Shown here: positions 1 through 8,742 of the stretch, in pieces
How the letters are laid out: the number at the start of each line of letters is the position of its first letter
How positions within the stretch are numbered: the stretch's first letter is position 1
Assembly: GCA_964519615.1 (NCBI GenBank)
Contig: CAZFIM010000004.1
Location: 14,652 to 78,651 of the forward strand
Origin: CAZFIM01 sp964519615
GTDB taxonomy: Bacteria > Chloroflexota > Dehalococcoidia > GIF9 > UBA5629
DNA: 64,000 nucleotides
Direction: 5' to 3'
Position numbers and translations under genes: made by a program
The notes under the pieces: generated by a model
What the model was told of the DNA's origin: nothing
The model's database searches: none
What the model saw: only the letters and a program-made list of their open reading frames with translations

Positions 1-1710
1 CTGCCCGTTTGCGATATCCAGTTCCTCAGGCTTCACACCCAGCTTGATTGCCGCCTGCTGCAAAAGCTGTTCTCTCGCAGCTAATGCCGCCCTCATGACA
101 GCATTGCCTGTCTGATAACACCCGCCGCTGGCATGCTGTCCGTGATCGAACATGGTAGTATCAGTATCTCCTGTTACCACATGGACACTTTCATACGGCA
201 CACACAGCGTCTCCGCTGCGATCTGTGCCATCGCCCCCATGAGGTTCTGGCCTATATCAGGTCCCTCTACCATCAGGTTGACGGACCCATCCTCATTGAA
301 TTTAATAAAAGCATTTTTGTTCTGAAGATTAAAGGGTTGTGCGCCGCTCACATCCATCATGATTCCCATGCCTATCCCATACCTTTTCGGTCCTTTATCC
401 TTCTTTTGCGTTCTCTTGGCATCCCATCCAATTTTTTCTTTGCCCAGCCGGATGCATTCATCAAATGTGCATGTTTCCATGGGAAGCCCGGTTGAACTCG
501 GATCGCCGGCATGCTTGATATTTTTCAGCCGCAACTGCGTTGGGTCCATTCCCAGTTTCTGCGCCGCCTCATCGATAATTTGTTCCAGCACATAGGAATT
601 CTCATGATTGCCGTAACCCCGCACACCACCCGTAGGAGGTACATTGGTATAGACAACAGTGGCTTCCGCGGCAACATTGGGGCAGCGGTAGAGACCGAGG
701 AAGGCCCCCATGCCTACATTTGTAGTTGACGTATTATGGGTAAAATAGGCACCACCGTCAACGACTATTTTCTCGGAGATAGCTGTTATCGTCCCATCTT
801 TTTTAAATCCTACTTTGCCGGTGATAAAGTACCTCTGTCTGGGCTCGGTACCAAACATATCTTCTTCTCTGCTGAAGGCTATTTTGACGGGCCTGCCTGT
901 TTTCATTGCCAGCACCACGCATACCGGCTCTATGCCGAAGCTGCCGTATTTCCCAAAAGCACCCCCTATATGAGGAGAAATCCAGCGGACCATCCCTTCC
1001 GGCATGTCATAAAGCCCGGCTATCATTTTTCTGTGCAGAAAAGGATGCTGACTGGGAGACCAGACCGTAAGCCTGCCTCCGGCATCAAACGATGCCACAC
1101 AGGCGCAAGGCTCCATCTGGCAAATATGGTTACGGGCATTTTTAAACGTCTTCTCCACTATAAGGTCAGCATCCGCAAAACCCTTCTCCACATCTCCCCA
1201 GGCTACCGGAAAACCGTACTTTATGGAAATATTATTTTCAGCATAGTCATGTATTTTCTCCGCACCCGGCTTCACAGCTTCCAGTGCATCAAAAACAGCC
1301 GGCAGCACCTTGTACTCAACTTCGATAAGCCCTAAAGCTTCTTCGGCAGTGGCAGCATCTACTGCTGCTACCGCCGCTATTTTATCTCCGATATAGCGGG
1401 CTTTCTCGCTTAATACATACATATCCTTGAATTCTATCTCAGGATGCCGCAATATTTGCCCCAGTTTATTGGGATTAAAAAGTTTATGAGGAACATCTTC
1501 CCAGGTAATAACCGCTTCTACTCCGGGCAATTTCTCTGCCTTCGATTTATCGATCTTTACAATGTTAGCGTGAGCGTGCGGACTGGTCAGGACCTTGCCT
1601 GTAAGCATCCCGGGCAATTTGATATCTGCTGTATAGCGGGCGGCCCCCGAGACTTTGTCATATACCGCCCAGCGGGAAACTCTCTTTCCTACAACCGATA
1701 GATCTTGCAT
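1..1710 (-). CDS. Molybdenum hydroxylase large (Mo-cofactor) subunit, xanthine dehydrogenase/CoxL family, 3' part cut by window edge
   Basis: An open frame of 570 codons runs from ATG at 1710 to the left window edge with no stop, so the C-terminus is missing. Seen: an N-terminus reading MQDLSVVGKRV, a GGAFGKYG motif near residue 247 and PTGGVRGYGNHE near residue 359, the two Mo-cofactor contact motifs of the xanthine dehydrogenase/CoxL family. GGAGG ends eight bases before the ATG, inside the preceding gene, and only three bases separate that gene's stop from this start. Known: this family hydroxylates purines, aromatic acyl-CoAs, aldehydes or CO with water as oxygen source. The order FAD subunit, 2Fe-2S subunit, Mo subunit gives a complete heterotrimer, probably cytoplasmic. 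The substrate is not evident; the adjacent aromatic-type importer makes an aromatic or N-heterocyclic substrate plausible. The first motif lacks the second Gly of the usual GGGFGGK. Confidence 0.9.
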   Translation of the reverse strand, partial: MQDLSVVGKRVSRWAVYDKVSGAARYTADIKLPGMLTGKVLTSPHAHANIVKIDKSKAEKLPGVEAVITWEDVPHKLFNPNKLGQILRHPEIEFKDMYVLSEKARYIGDKIAAVAAVDAATAEEALGLIEVEYKVLPAVFDALEAVKPGAEKIHDYAENNISIKYGFPVAWGDVEKGFADADLIVEKTFKNARNHICQMEPCACVASFDAGGRLTVWSPSQHPFLHRKMIAGLYDMPEGMVRWISPHIGGAFGKYGSFGIEPVCVVLAMKTGRPVKIAFSREEDMFGTEPRQRYFITGKVGFKKDGTITAISEKIVVDGGAYFTHNTSTTNVGMGAFLGLYRCPNVAAEATVVYTNVPPTGGVRGYGNHENSYVLEQIIDEAAQKLGMDPTQLRLKNIKHAGDPSSTGLPMETCTFDECIRLGKEKIGWDAKRTQKKDKGPKRYGIGMGIMMDVSGAQPFNLQNKNAFIKFNEDGSVNLMVEGPDIGQNLMGAMAQIAAETLCVPYESVHVVTGDTDTTMFDHGQHASGGCYQTGNAVMRAALAAREQLLQQAAIKLGVKPEELDIANGQ

Positions 1711-1713
1711 CGC

Positions 1714-2196
1714 TTATTTGCCTCCTTTTATCATCATCTCAGCCGCAGACATAACCGCATCAATGATCTTCACATATCCGGTACAGCGGCACAGGTTGCC
1801 CCCGAGAGCTTCCTTTACTTCCTGTCTGCTGGGATTTGGATTTTCATCCAGAAAAGCTTTAGTCGTCAGTATCATTCCGGGCGTACAGAATCCGCACTGT
1901 ACCGCACCGTGCTCAACGAAAGCTTTCTGGATAGGATGCAGTTCAGTACCCTTTGACAAGCCTTCTATGGTGAGAATGTCTTTATCACGTACAGCCATAG
2001 CGAGGGTTGAACAGGAAAGCACAGGCTTACCACCAACTAGAACAGTACATGCACCGCATTCACCGGTACCGCAGGCCAGCTTGGTGCCGGTCAGTTCCAA
2101 CTGATCCCTTAATAACTCCAGAAGGGTGATATTGGGAGATATAAGGACCTCATGTTGTCGGCCGTTTATTTTGAAATGAGCAATTTCTTTTTTCAC
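1714..2196 (-). CDS. Molybdenum hydroxylase 2Fe-2S subunit (CoxS/XdhC-like)
   Basis: This small electron-transfer subunit has two [2Fe-2S] clusters. Seen (numbered from GTG 2196): the plant-type ferredoxin cysteines C42, C47, C50 and C62 in CGTGECGAC and the C-terminal QCGFCTPGM (C101, C104) and CRCTGY (C136, C138) motifs. Length of 160 residues is normal. I place the start at GTG 2196 because GGAGG lies eight bases upstream; an ATG at 2211 has no ribosome site of its own and would add five residues (MEDYA). It sits between the FAD subunit and the Mo subunit with only a few bases between genes, so the three are surely co-transcribed. Electrons pass from the Mo centre through these clusters to FAD. 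Confidence 0.95.
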   Translation of the reverse strand: MKKEIAHFKINGRQHEVLISPNITLLELLRDQLELTGTKLACGTGECGACTVLVGGKPVLSCSTLAMAVRDKDILTIEGLSKGTELHPIQKAFVEHGAVQCGFCTPGMILTTKAFLDENPNPSRQEVKEALGGNLCRCTGYVKIIDAVMSAAEMMIKGGK

Positions 2197-2213
2197 TGCA
2201 TAATCCTCCATAA

Positions 2214-3086
2214 TTAAGCGGTCTTTATTCCCAAAGCCTGATGTAACGCCCTCATCACCAGAATACGCGTTACTTCTTTCCTGTATTCAGCAGTGGATCT
2301 CACGTCGGTGATGGCACGCGTCTGACCGGCAGCCGCTTCGGCTGCTTTCTCTATAAGCTGAGCATTTGCTTTCTGGTTATCCAGTATAGATTCTGCGCTT
2401 CTAGCGCGAAACACTGTGGGTGCCGCTGCACCGATTGCTATCCTGGTATTGCTGCAGACACCGTCATTATTCATCACAGATACAGCTACGCTTACCTTGG
2501 CAATATCGGCATGCGTTCTAACAAGATTAAGAAAGGCGGTCCCGGTGTTGGCTTTTGCGGCAGGAAGAGAAACAGCCGTGACCATTTCACCGCGCTGAAG
2601 CGAGGTACACTGATAATCAACGAAGAATTTTTCAATAAGTTCGTTACGCTGGCTGCCTGTGCCGGCAATAGTTAACTCTGCGTCGAGAGCCATCAGTGCG
2701 GTAGCTACATCAGAAGCAGGTGTAGCCACACAAATGTTTCCGATAGCCGTGCCCATACACTTGGCTTGATACGAAGTAATTTGATGGATTGCTTTATAGA
2801 ATGCGGGGTAGTTCTCGCGGATGTGTCCGGACAGCTCTAATGCGTGAAGTGTGGTCATAGCAGTAAATCTGACTCCGCCGGACCGCTCAACTGTAATTTC
2901 ATCCAATCCGGGTATTTTCTGGATATTTACCAGATAGTCCGCCTTTATAGCTCCCCGCCGCATCCTGGGCAGTAAGTCCACACCACCGGCCAGTATCTGC
3001 ACTTTATCTCCATACTTAAACAACAATTGAGTTGCTTCCTGCAGTGTTGCAGGTTCAAAATAATCAAACGGCTTCAATACTTGCAT
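2214..3086 (-). CDS. Molybdenum hydroxylase FAD-binding subunit (CoxM/XdhB-like)
   Basis: This is the flavin subunit of the heterotrimer and the first gene of its operon (290 residues, typical length). Seen: an N-terminal AGGVDLLPRMRRG segment matching the FAD-pyrophosphate loop (usual AGGTDLL) and a second flavin loop near residue 115, GTAIGNICVATPASD, in place of the more usual GGNIANASPAAD. The start ATG 3086 is preceded by GGAAGGAGAG. Known: FAD accepts electrons from the 2Fe-2S clusters and hands them to NAD or another acceptor. A terminator for the upstream liv operon lies just before this gene, so the hydroxylase operon likely has its own promoter in the short gap before 3136. Confidence 0.93.
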   Translation of the reverse strand: MQVLKPFDYFEPATLQEATQLLFKYGDKVQILAGGVDLLPRMRRGAIKADYLVNIQKIPGLDEITVERSGGVRFTAMTTLHALELSGHIRENYPAFYKAIHQITSYQAKCMGTAIGNICVATPASDVATALMALDAELTIAGTGSQRNELIEKFFVDYQCTSLQRGEMVTAVSLPAAKANTGTAFLNLVRTHADIAKVSVAVSVMNNDGVCSNTRIAIGAAAPTVFRARSAESILDNQKANAQLIEKAAEAAAGQTRAITDVRSTAEYRKEVTRILVMRALHQALGIKTA

Positions 3087-3135
3087 CTACATGCTCTCCT
3101 TCCGATAAAATAATCTATACTATTTCAAGCGGCCT

Positions 3136-3173
3136 AAAAAAAGACTCCGAAAAATACACGATAAGAGTCTTTT
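3136..3173 (-). terminator. Rho-independent terminator of the liv operon
   Basis: Read on the minus strand, AAAAGACTC (3173-3165) pairs with GAGTCTTTT (3147-3139), giving a nine-pair stem with a 17-base loop followed by a run of T (complement of 3136-3142). It starts within the stop codon of livF and separates the importer operon from the hydroxylase operon. The large loop makes it of moderate strength. Confidence 0.65.
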
Positions 3174-3907
3174 CATGATCCGGAAAGGCCGCATTTATCC
3201 GATACACCGATATAGACATCAAGTACTTCATCCTGCTTGGCCAGCTCCTCAGGAGTGGATTCATAAACAACCTTACCTTTATTCACCACATAAACATAAT
3301 CGGCAACTTCCAGAGCAAGATTAATATTTTGCTCCACCAGAACTATTGACAAACCCTCCCTATTTAGCTTCTTAATAGTAGTACCAAGTTCCTGTACGAT
3401 AATTGGAGCAAGACCTTCAGATGGTTCATCCATAAGAAGTATTTCAGGATTTGTCATTAACGCTCGGCTGATACAAAGCATCTGCTGCTCTCCCCCGCTT
3501 AGCAAATTACCTTTGTGTCGTTCTCTTTCTTTTAGACGCGGGTAAAGTGAATATATTCTATCCAGATTCCATGCACCCTGCTGTTTACTGCCTCGTTCAG
3601 CAATAATAATATTTTCTTTAACACTCAGTGATTGGAATATTCTGCGCCCCTGGGGAACCAACGCAACACCCATAGTGGCAATTCGATTAGGCTCAAGGCC
3701 TACCACATCTTCTCCATCTATAAGAATTTTCCCCTTAGCCGGAGGCGTAAAACCAATGATGGAGTGAATTATTGTTGTTTTGCCCATACCATTGCGGCCC
3801 AATATAGCAACTACAGAACCTCTCTTAACCTTCAGGTCTACGCCCCAGAGGATCTGGCTATCCCCGTAAAACGTCTGGACATTAATCATCTCCAAGATAT
3901 CAGTCAT
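3173..3907 (-). CDS. livF: Branched-chain amino acid-type ABC transporter ATPase LivF
   Basis: Second ATPase of a HAAT (hydrophobic amino acid uptake) importer, 244 residues, cytoplasmic and peripheral on the inner membrane face. Seen: Walker A GRNGMGKTT, signature LSGGEQQMLCISRALM, Walker B LLMDEPSEGLAP and the late switch His region. The short form, strongly like LivF, lacks the extra C-terminal segment of LivG. The gene overlaps livG by eight bases and ends the operon livH-livM-livG-livF, which terminates right at its stop. Known: members import branched amino acids, but many paralogues import aromatic acids, amides or other carboxylates. The neighbouring hydroxylase and aromatic-type enzymes make a carboxylate or aromatic substrate plausible (inference). 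Confidence 0.95.
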   Translation of the reverse strand: MTDILEMINVQTFYGDSQILWGVDLKVKRGSVVAILGRNGMGKTTIIHSIIGFTPPAKGKILIDGEDVVGLEPNRIATMGVALVPQGRRIFQSLSVKENIIIAERGSKQQGAWNLDRIYSLYPRLKERERHKGNLLSGGEQQMLCISRALMTNPEILLMDEPSEGLAPIIVQELGTTIKKLNREGLSIVLVEQNINLALEVADYVYVVNKGKVVYESTPEELAKQDEVLDVYIGVSDKCGLSGS

Positions 3908-4649
3908 TTTTTAAAGCCCCTAAATATATCTCCCGTACCTTTTCATTACACTGTATTTGTTCAGGTTTGCCATCAGCAATAATTTGACCGAAATAGAGAA
4001 CTACTACCCGTCGTGCCAGAGTAAAGACCACATCCATATCATGGGCGGAAAAAATCACTGTTGTTTCAGCTGCCAATTCCTTTACCATAGAAATGAACGT
4101 TTCAATTTCAGCGACCGATAGTCCCACAGTAGGTTCATCCATCAAAAGCAGTTTAGGCTTTGATGCAAGGGCAAGTATGATTTCTAATCTGCGCTGCTCA
4201 CCGTAAGAAATGCTCGCGGCTATCTCATCTTTTTTATCCCACAGGTCAACTTGCTTAAGCAGACGTTCAGCTTCAGAGTTAATGTGATCATAACGAGTGG
4301 CACGACGAAACATCTGATATTTCGAGGGACTCACTCCCTGCAAACCAAGGGCGATATTATCCAATACGGTGAGATTGAAAAAGAAGCGTGTTATCTGGAA
4401 AGACCTCCCCATACCGATATGTATACGCTGATGAGTTGGCATTCTGGTGATATTCTCCCCAAAAAAGTACAGATTTCCTGCCGTTAACGGAATCTCTCCG
4501 CTGATCATATTAAAAAGCGTGGTTTTACCTGCTCCGTTGGGGCCGATAATTGCCACATACTCTCTTTCTTTGACAGTCAGAGAAAGATCTTTTAGTACCT
4601 GAAGCCCGCCGAAGTTTTTATATAATCTGTCTATCTTAAGTACGTCCAT
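3900..4649 (-). CDS. livG: Branched-chain amino acid-type ABC transporter ATPase LivG
   Basis: First ATPase of the HAAT importer, 249 residues from ATG 4649 (MDVLKIDRLYKNFGG). The frame is open further upstream to 4739, but that extension (with CSCAVDW) is only the antisense of livM coding in another frame and is unlike any family member. The chosen start overlaps the end of livM by 14 bases. Seen: Walker A GPNGAGKTT, signature ISYGEQRRLEI (with Y in place of the usual SGG) and Walker B LLLMDEPTVGLS. The C-terminus YFGQIIADGKPEQI is typical of LivG. It pairs with LivF to power substrate passage through LivH and LivM. Confidence 0.95.
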   Translation of the reverse strand: MDVLKIDRLYKNFGGLQVLKDLSLTVKEREYVAIIGPNGAGKTTLFNMISGEIPLTAGNLYFFGENITRMPTHQRIHIGMGRSFQITRFFFNLTVLDNIALGLQGVSPSKYQMFRRATRYDHINSEAERLLKQVDLWDKKDEIAASISYGEQRRLEIILALASKPKLLLMDEPTVGLSVAEIETFISMVKELAAETTVIFSAHDMDVVFTLARRVVVLYFGQIIADGKPEQIQCNEKVREIYLGALKND

Positions 4650-5637
4650 AGTAACGATCTTGAACCTTTTCCCATATTCGAACAAGGCGTATACCCAATC
4701 CACCGCGCAGGAGCAGGACAGCCAGTATAAATACCGCACCCAGTACTAGAGGCCAGCGATCAGGTATATAGAGACTGGCAATATGCTCCAATAATACTAT
4801 TACGGCGGCACCAAGTGCTGGACCCCAGAAAACCTGATCACTACCGAGTATGACCATCAGCAATACCATTGCAGATGTGAGAAGACTGAGAAATCCCGGC
4901 CCGACAACTCCACTGTGAAATGTGTATATTGACCCGGCAACACCTGCAAAAAGGCCACCGAGAATGAAAGCTATATATTTATAGAGCCAGGTATTATAGC
5001 CCAGATGCTTCATGCGGCGTTCATCACCATAAACTCCCTTGAGCGCACGTCCAAAAGGTGATTTCCCTATTAACGAGAGTAGAACAAAGCATATGATAAA
5101 CACTACAAATACCAGGTAATAAAAACTCGTTGGCGTTAATCTCAACCAGGATATACCCATATCCGGATACATAATCCCCGCTATGCCGTTAAAGCCTCCG
5201 GTAACATCTTTCCATTTTATACCTACGCTGTACATCAATTGACCGATAGCCAGAGTCACCAGAAGAAAATACGTCCCGGATACACGCAGTGCAATAAAAC
5301 CGAAAACCGCAGCGGCGATAGTAGCAATTGCGATACTGGCAATAATCAACAGCCAGAAGCTTTCTATTTCAAAACGTGTCGTCAGTATTGCTGCAGTATA
5401 TGCTCCTATACCAAAAAAGGCGGCATGCCCCAGAGAGAAAAGCCCCGTATAACCGAATAGCAGATTCAAACTCAAGGCAAAGACACCGTATATAAGTATC
5501 TTGATTACCATGCTCCTGATATAGGGCGTAACAAAAGTAGGTAGAATCAGAATAATTACGGCAATGAGAACATACCAACCGTATTGTAAAAGCCATTTAG
5601 GCATTTTAGACTTTGTTTCCATGGTAACGCTTTTCAC
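4636..5637 (-). CDS. livM: Branched-chain amino acid-type ABC transporter permease LivM
   Basis: Integral membrane permease of 333 residues with about eight to ten hydrophobic segments. Seen: the family loop GYTGLFSLGHAAFFGIGAY near residue 65 and SPFGRALKGVYGDERRMKHLGYN, which corresponds to the EAA-type coupling loop contacting the ATPase. The start overlaps the stop of livH in ATGA (5634-5637), indicating translational coupling. It forms a heterodimer with LivH. Family assignment is secure; the transported substrate is not. Confidence 0.94.
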   Translation of the reverse strand: MKSVTMETKSKMPKWLLQYGWYVLIAVIILILPTFVTPYIRSMVIKILIYGVFALSLNLLFGYTGLFSLGHAAFFGIGAYTAAILTTRFEIESFWLLIIASIAIATIAAAVFGFIALRVSGTYFLLVTLAIGQLMYSVGIKWKDVTGGFNGIAGIMYPDMGISWLRLTPTSFYYLVFVVFIICFVLLSLIGKSPFGRALKGVYGDERRMKHLGYNTWLYKYIAFILGGLFAGVAGSIYTFHSGVVGPGFLSLLTSAMVLLMVILGSDQVFWGPALGAAVIVLLEHIASLYIPDRWPLVLGAVFILAVLLLRGGLGIRLVRIWEKVQDRYYGRT

Positions 5638-6488
5638 TGCGTTCTCCCTAAAAGTCCGGATGGCCTGACGATTAGAATGATAATCATTGTGAGATAAACC
5701 GTATATAATGCAATATTAGGGAAATACGCTCTCCCAAATGCGTCAACGACGCCTATCAGTATAGATCCTATCAACGCCCCCTGAATACTTCCCACACCTC
5801 CAACAACAATTATTATCATGGCAAAAAGCAGTATATCCAGGCTAATTCCCGGTTGAATGCCAATGACGGGTGTACCCAAATAACCTGCAAGCCCACCCAG
5901 AAACGCTCCCATAAAGAAAACGAAGCTGGCATACATGTTATAATTGATCCCCATACCTATTGTCATCTGCTTATCATCCATCCCCGCGCGGATCGTTGCC
6001 CCCAGGCGTGTTTTCTCTTGCAAATACCAAAGGCCGAAAAATATAAGCAATCCGATAAGAACAATAGCAAGACGGTATTGAGGATAACTGGTATCACCTA
6101 TTTGTACAGCGTTGCTTAGAAGTACAGGCGGTTTTCCGATCATAGCCATAGGTCCCCAGACCCAAAGAAAAGTATTGGAAAGGATAAAGACTACACCTAA
6201 TGTCAGAAGTACCTGTTCGTTTATCTGTTTATAGAGACGCCCAAGAAACAGCCGCTCTAACACGAATCCAACGACACCTACAGCTAATCCTGCAACAAGC
6301 GCCGCCAGAGCAAAATTAAAACCATATCCAGCAAGGCTCAGACCAATATAGGCACCCAGAACATAAAGAGCACCATGCGCCAGATTGAGAATCCCCATAA
6401 CACCGAAAATCAATGATAAACCACTGGCAATAATGAACAATATCATGCCATAAGAAACGCCGTTTAGTAGATTGATTAATGTTTCCAT
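5634..6488 (-). CDS. livH: Branched-chain amino acid-type ABC transporter permease LivH
   Basis: First gene of the importer operon, 284 residues, roughly eight membrane spans. Seen: NGVSYGMILFIIASGLSLIF and MGILNLAHGALYVLGAYIG, the conserved LivH N-terminus, and the coupling loop TRLGATIRAGMDDKQMTIGMG. AGGTG sits ten bases before the ATG. It is divergent from the binding-protein gene, separated by about 850 AT-rich bases, so permease/ATPases and the binding protein have separate promoters. A TATACT hexamer lies on the minus strand near 6530 but without a good -35. Confidence 0.94.
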   Translation of the reverse strand: METLINLLNGVSYGMILFIIASGLSLIFGVMGILNLAHGALYVLGAYIGLSLAGYGFNFALAALVAGLAVGVVGFVLERLFLGRLYKQINEQVLLTLGVVFILSNTFLWVWGPMAMIGKPPVLLSNAVQIGDTSYPQYRLAIVLIGLLIFFGLWYLQEKTRLGATIRAGMDDKQMTIGMGINYNMYASFVFFMGAFLGGLAGYLGTPVIGIQPGISLDILLFAMIIIVVGGVGSIQGALIGSILIGVVDAFGRAYFPNIALYTVYLTMIIILIVRPSGLLGRTQ

Positions 6489-7342
6489 ACAAAGGCACCT
6501 GTTCAGCTATTGTAAACTACATACGATCACACGCCAGTATAATAATTAATCCAGCATATCCCGTTATTACTATAGCAATTTAAAGGAAAAATTTGGGATA
6601 GATTCAATTTTATGGTGTATAGCTGTTTGTTAAATCCTGACTGTTATCTTATATTTCCACTATTTCCACTCCGAAATACAACTGATGGGTTGGTACGCAA
6701 AATTATATCGTTATCAATTTCCATAGCGATAAATGAACGTATTAACTGAATACTATGCCGCGTTAACACTATAATCAACTAAGAATACCGTGTCAATGAT
6801 TTCTACCGGTATACAGCACATATTTTTTTCTCAATTTTGTTGAATAAATTGCCGATTATAAAAGATCTGAATTACATCCTGGCAGGCAACGCCAAACGTA
6901 CGACTAATATAACACAGTGACGAGAAAAATTCAATGTACTACATCAAAAATAAATGGCATTGATTGACATTTAACTTCTAAAATGATAAAATTGTCAATC
7001 CAATTATAAGTATTGTGATAGTTTTTATTAGAATACCTTATCTTAACATACATGGCAGAATATTTATATATATTTACCCCTACTCATCGGCATTATTTGC
7101 ACCGCTTATATAAAAAACTGTAATGGATGGAAAGACTATATTAATCTTATAGTCAACGTTAGTAGTTAAATGTACTGTTCTATCAACCGGTTGGGATAAT
7201 ATCCGGAGTGATAAGGGAGCCAGAGAGTTTACCTGGAAACACAGCTGTATGAAAAATGACCTCGAGCCAAAATAAGGAGGTGAAATAACAGGATTTCTTA
7301 AATCAAAAATAAGGAACATTTTTATTAAAGGAGGTAATGAAA
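6489..7342. other. Long AT-rich divergent intergenic region with regulatory signals
   Basis: No convincing gene in about 850 bases, visibly richer in A and T than the flanking genes. It contains a near-consensus promoter at 6964-6992 bracketed by an 8-bp inverted repeat, a 10-bp palindrome CAACCGGTTG at 7184-7193, a tiny possible leader frame at 7249-7275 (8 codons) and two GGAGG ribosome sites (near 7276 and 7330), only the second used by the downstream gene. From the promoter to the gene is about 340 bases of transcribed leader. I recognise no riboswitch class. Confidence 0.6.
6962..7000 (+). promoter_or_regulatory. Sigma-70-type promoter bracketed by an inverted repeat
   Basis: TTGACA (6964-6969), a 17-base spacer and TAAAAT (6987-6992) give a near-perfect promoter pointing at the binding-protein gene. 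GATTGACA (6962-6969) and TGTCAATC (6993-7000) are exact inverted copies, so one arm covers the -35 box and the other sits just after the -10 box. This is a plausible operator for a repressor; the divergent catabolic cluster would be a logical target. The regulator is unknown. Confidence 0.6.
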
Positions 7343-8533
7343 GTGAAAAGGTCTTCGATTAAAATATTATTATTGACCATATGTCTGGTACTGGTACTGA
7401 TGGTGGCATTACCGGCTTGTCAAACCTCTTCACAGGAAGGAAAACCGCTAAAGATAGGTCTTATCCTTGAGTATTCAGGCGCTGCTTCTCCGTGGACCGC
7501 TCCGTACACTGAGGAAGCAGTAAGACTTAAGCTGGATGAGATTGGCTGGGAAGTTGCAGGCAGAAAAATAGAATTAATAACAGAAGACGGGGCAAGCAAT
7601 GTAGAAGTCGCTATTGAAAAAGCAAAGAAATTGGTAGAGAATGACCGGGTAGAAGTAATACTCGGTGTACTATTCGGCCCCTCTGTCATAGCTGTCTCCA
7701 AATATGCGAGCCAAGTAGGTGTTTGTTTTGGCACGTACATCGGACAGTCAATGGATGTTGTAGGCTCTGATCCTAACTACTCGATACTTGCAACGGGCAC
7801 ACTAGCCGGCGGCAACTATGAATTGGGCAAATATGCCTATAATGAATTGGGTTACAGAACGGCAACTACTGTCTATCAGGATTTTGTATCTGGGGAGGGA
7901 TTCATCGGCGGATTCGAAGTGGGATTTAGACAAGCAGGAGGGGAAATAATCCAGCGGCAGGCAGTCCCACTAGGGACAGTAGATTTCGCTCCATACCTGA
8001 CAAACCTTGAAGATGCAGACTGTCTGGCCTACTGGTTAGCTGGCACCATGAACATTTTCCTCGGGCAGTACTACGATTTCAATATAGACATCCCAGTAAT
8101 CGTACCATCTTCCTGGTGCCTTGACATGGCGCCTTTAGTAGAGATGGGCGATACTCCGCTGGGCATTCTCGGCTGCGGTCATGCCAATGAGTGGGTGACT
8201 GATATACCTCAGAATGCCGATTTCGTGAAGGGTATGTATGATAGAGGCTATGAACCCATACAATATTCATATGCTATATACATAGCAACCGCTACATTCT
8301 TAGAAGCAGTAGAAAAAACAGGTGGTGATACCAGCCCTGAAAAGCTGCACGATGCCTGGATCAACGTCAAAATGAATACGCCTGCCGGTCCAGTACGATT
8401 TGATGAATATGGATGTGCTATCGGGAACCTGTACCTGTACCAATATTCAAAAGATGATAATGGGGAATATTATTGGAAAGTAATAAACACTTTTGAAGAT
8501 GTACCGATGAAGTGTCCCGAGATTGATTACTAA
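7343..8533 (+). CDS. ABC transporter substrate-binding lipoprotein (LivJ/LivK-like, type I periplasmic binding fold)
   Basis: Binding protein for the divergent liv importer, 396 residues. Seen: a lipoprotein signal (hydrophobic LLLTICLVLVLMVALPAC, lipobox LPAC), then the HAAT-family start KIGLILEYSG, a mid motif GVLFGPSVIAVSKYA and VPSSWCLDMAPLVEMG. AAAGGAGG ends only two bases before the ATG at 7337 but eight before GTG 7343, so GTG is favoured (MKRSSIKILL); the ATG adds two residues. Known: the lipid-anchored protein captures ligand outside the membrane and delivers it to LivHM. A strong terminator follows at 8573. The ligand is not predictable; similar proteins bind amino acids, amides, urea or aromatic acids. 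Confidence 0.92.
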   Translation: MKRSSIKILLLTICLVLVLMVALPACQTSSQEGKPLKIGLILEYSGAASPWTAPYTEEAVRLKLDEIGWEVAGRKIELITEDGASNVEVAIEKAKKLVENDRVEVILGVLFGPSVIAVSKYASQVGVCFGTYIGQSMDVVGSDPNYSILATGTLAGGNYELGKYAYNELGYRTATTVYQDFVSGEGFIGGFEVGFRQAGGEIIQRQAVPLGTVDFAPYLTNLEDADCLAYWLAGTMNIFLGQYYDFNIDIPVIVPSSWCLDMAPLVEMGDTPLGILGCGHANEWVTDIPQNADFVKGMYDRGYEPIQYSYAIYIATATFLEAVEKTGGDTSPEKLHDAWINVKMNTPAGPVRFDEYGCAIGNLYLYQYSKDDNGEYYWKVINTFEDVPMKCPEIDY

Positions 8534-8572
8534 CGGCATATTTACGCTGAACATTACACTGCTATATCGTTT

Positions 8573-8609
8573 AAAAAGGACTACCCGGAATCTCGGGTAG
8601 TCCTTTTTT
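8573..8609 (+). terminator. Strong Rho-independent terminator
   Basis: AAAAAGGACTACCCG (8573-8587) and CGGGTAGTCCTTTTT (8594-8608) are perfectly complementary around the loop GAATCT, ending in a T run. It closes the binding-protein transcript 40 bases after its stop. The A run on the other side lets it work in both directions. Confidence 0.93.
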
Positions 8610-8742
8610 CTTATACCAGTGATTCTAAAATCCCGGATAGATTTCCGCTCAATGAGCACTATACCTCCCATTCAGCGCGGTAATAAAGTATACTTACTTT
8701 ATATATAGTGATGAAATGTAAAGCCTCAAGGAAAGTAACCTT

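Noticed and set aside
736..1335. Long plus-strand open frame of 199 codons
   Set aside because: It lies opposite the molybdenum hydroxylase large subunit, whose minus-strand frame has clear family motifs; the plus-strand translation has none.
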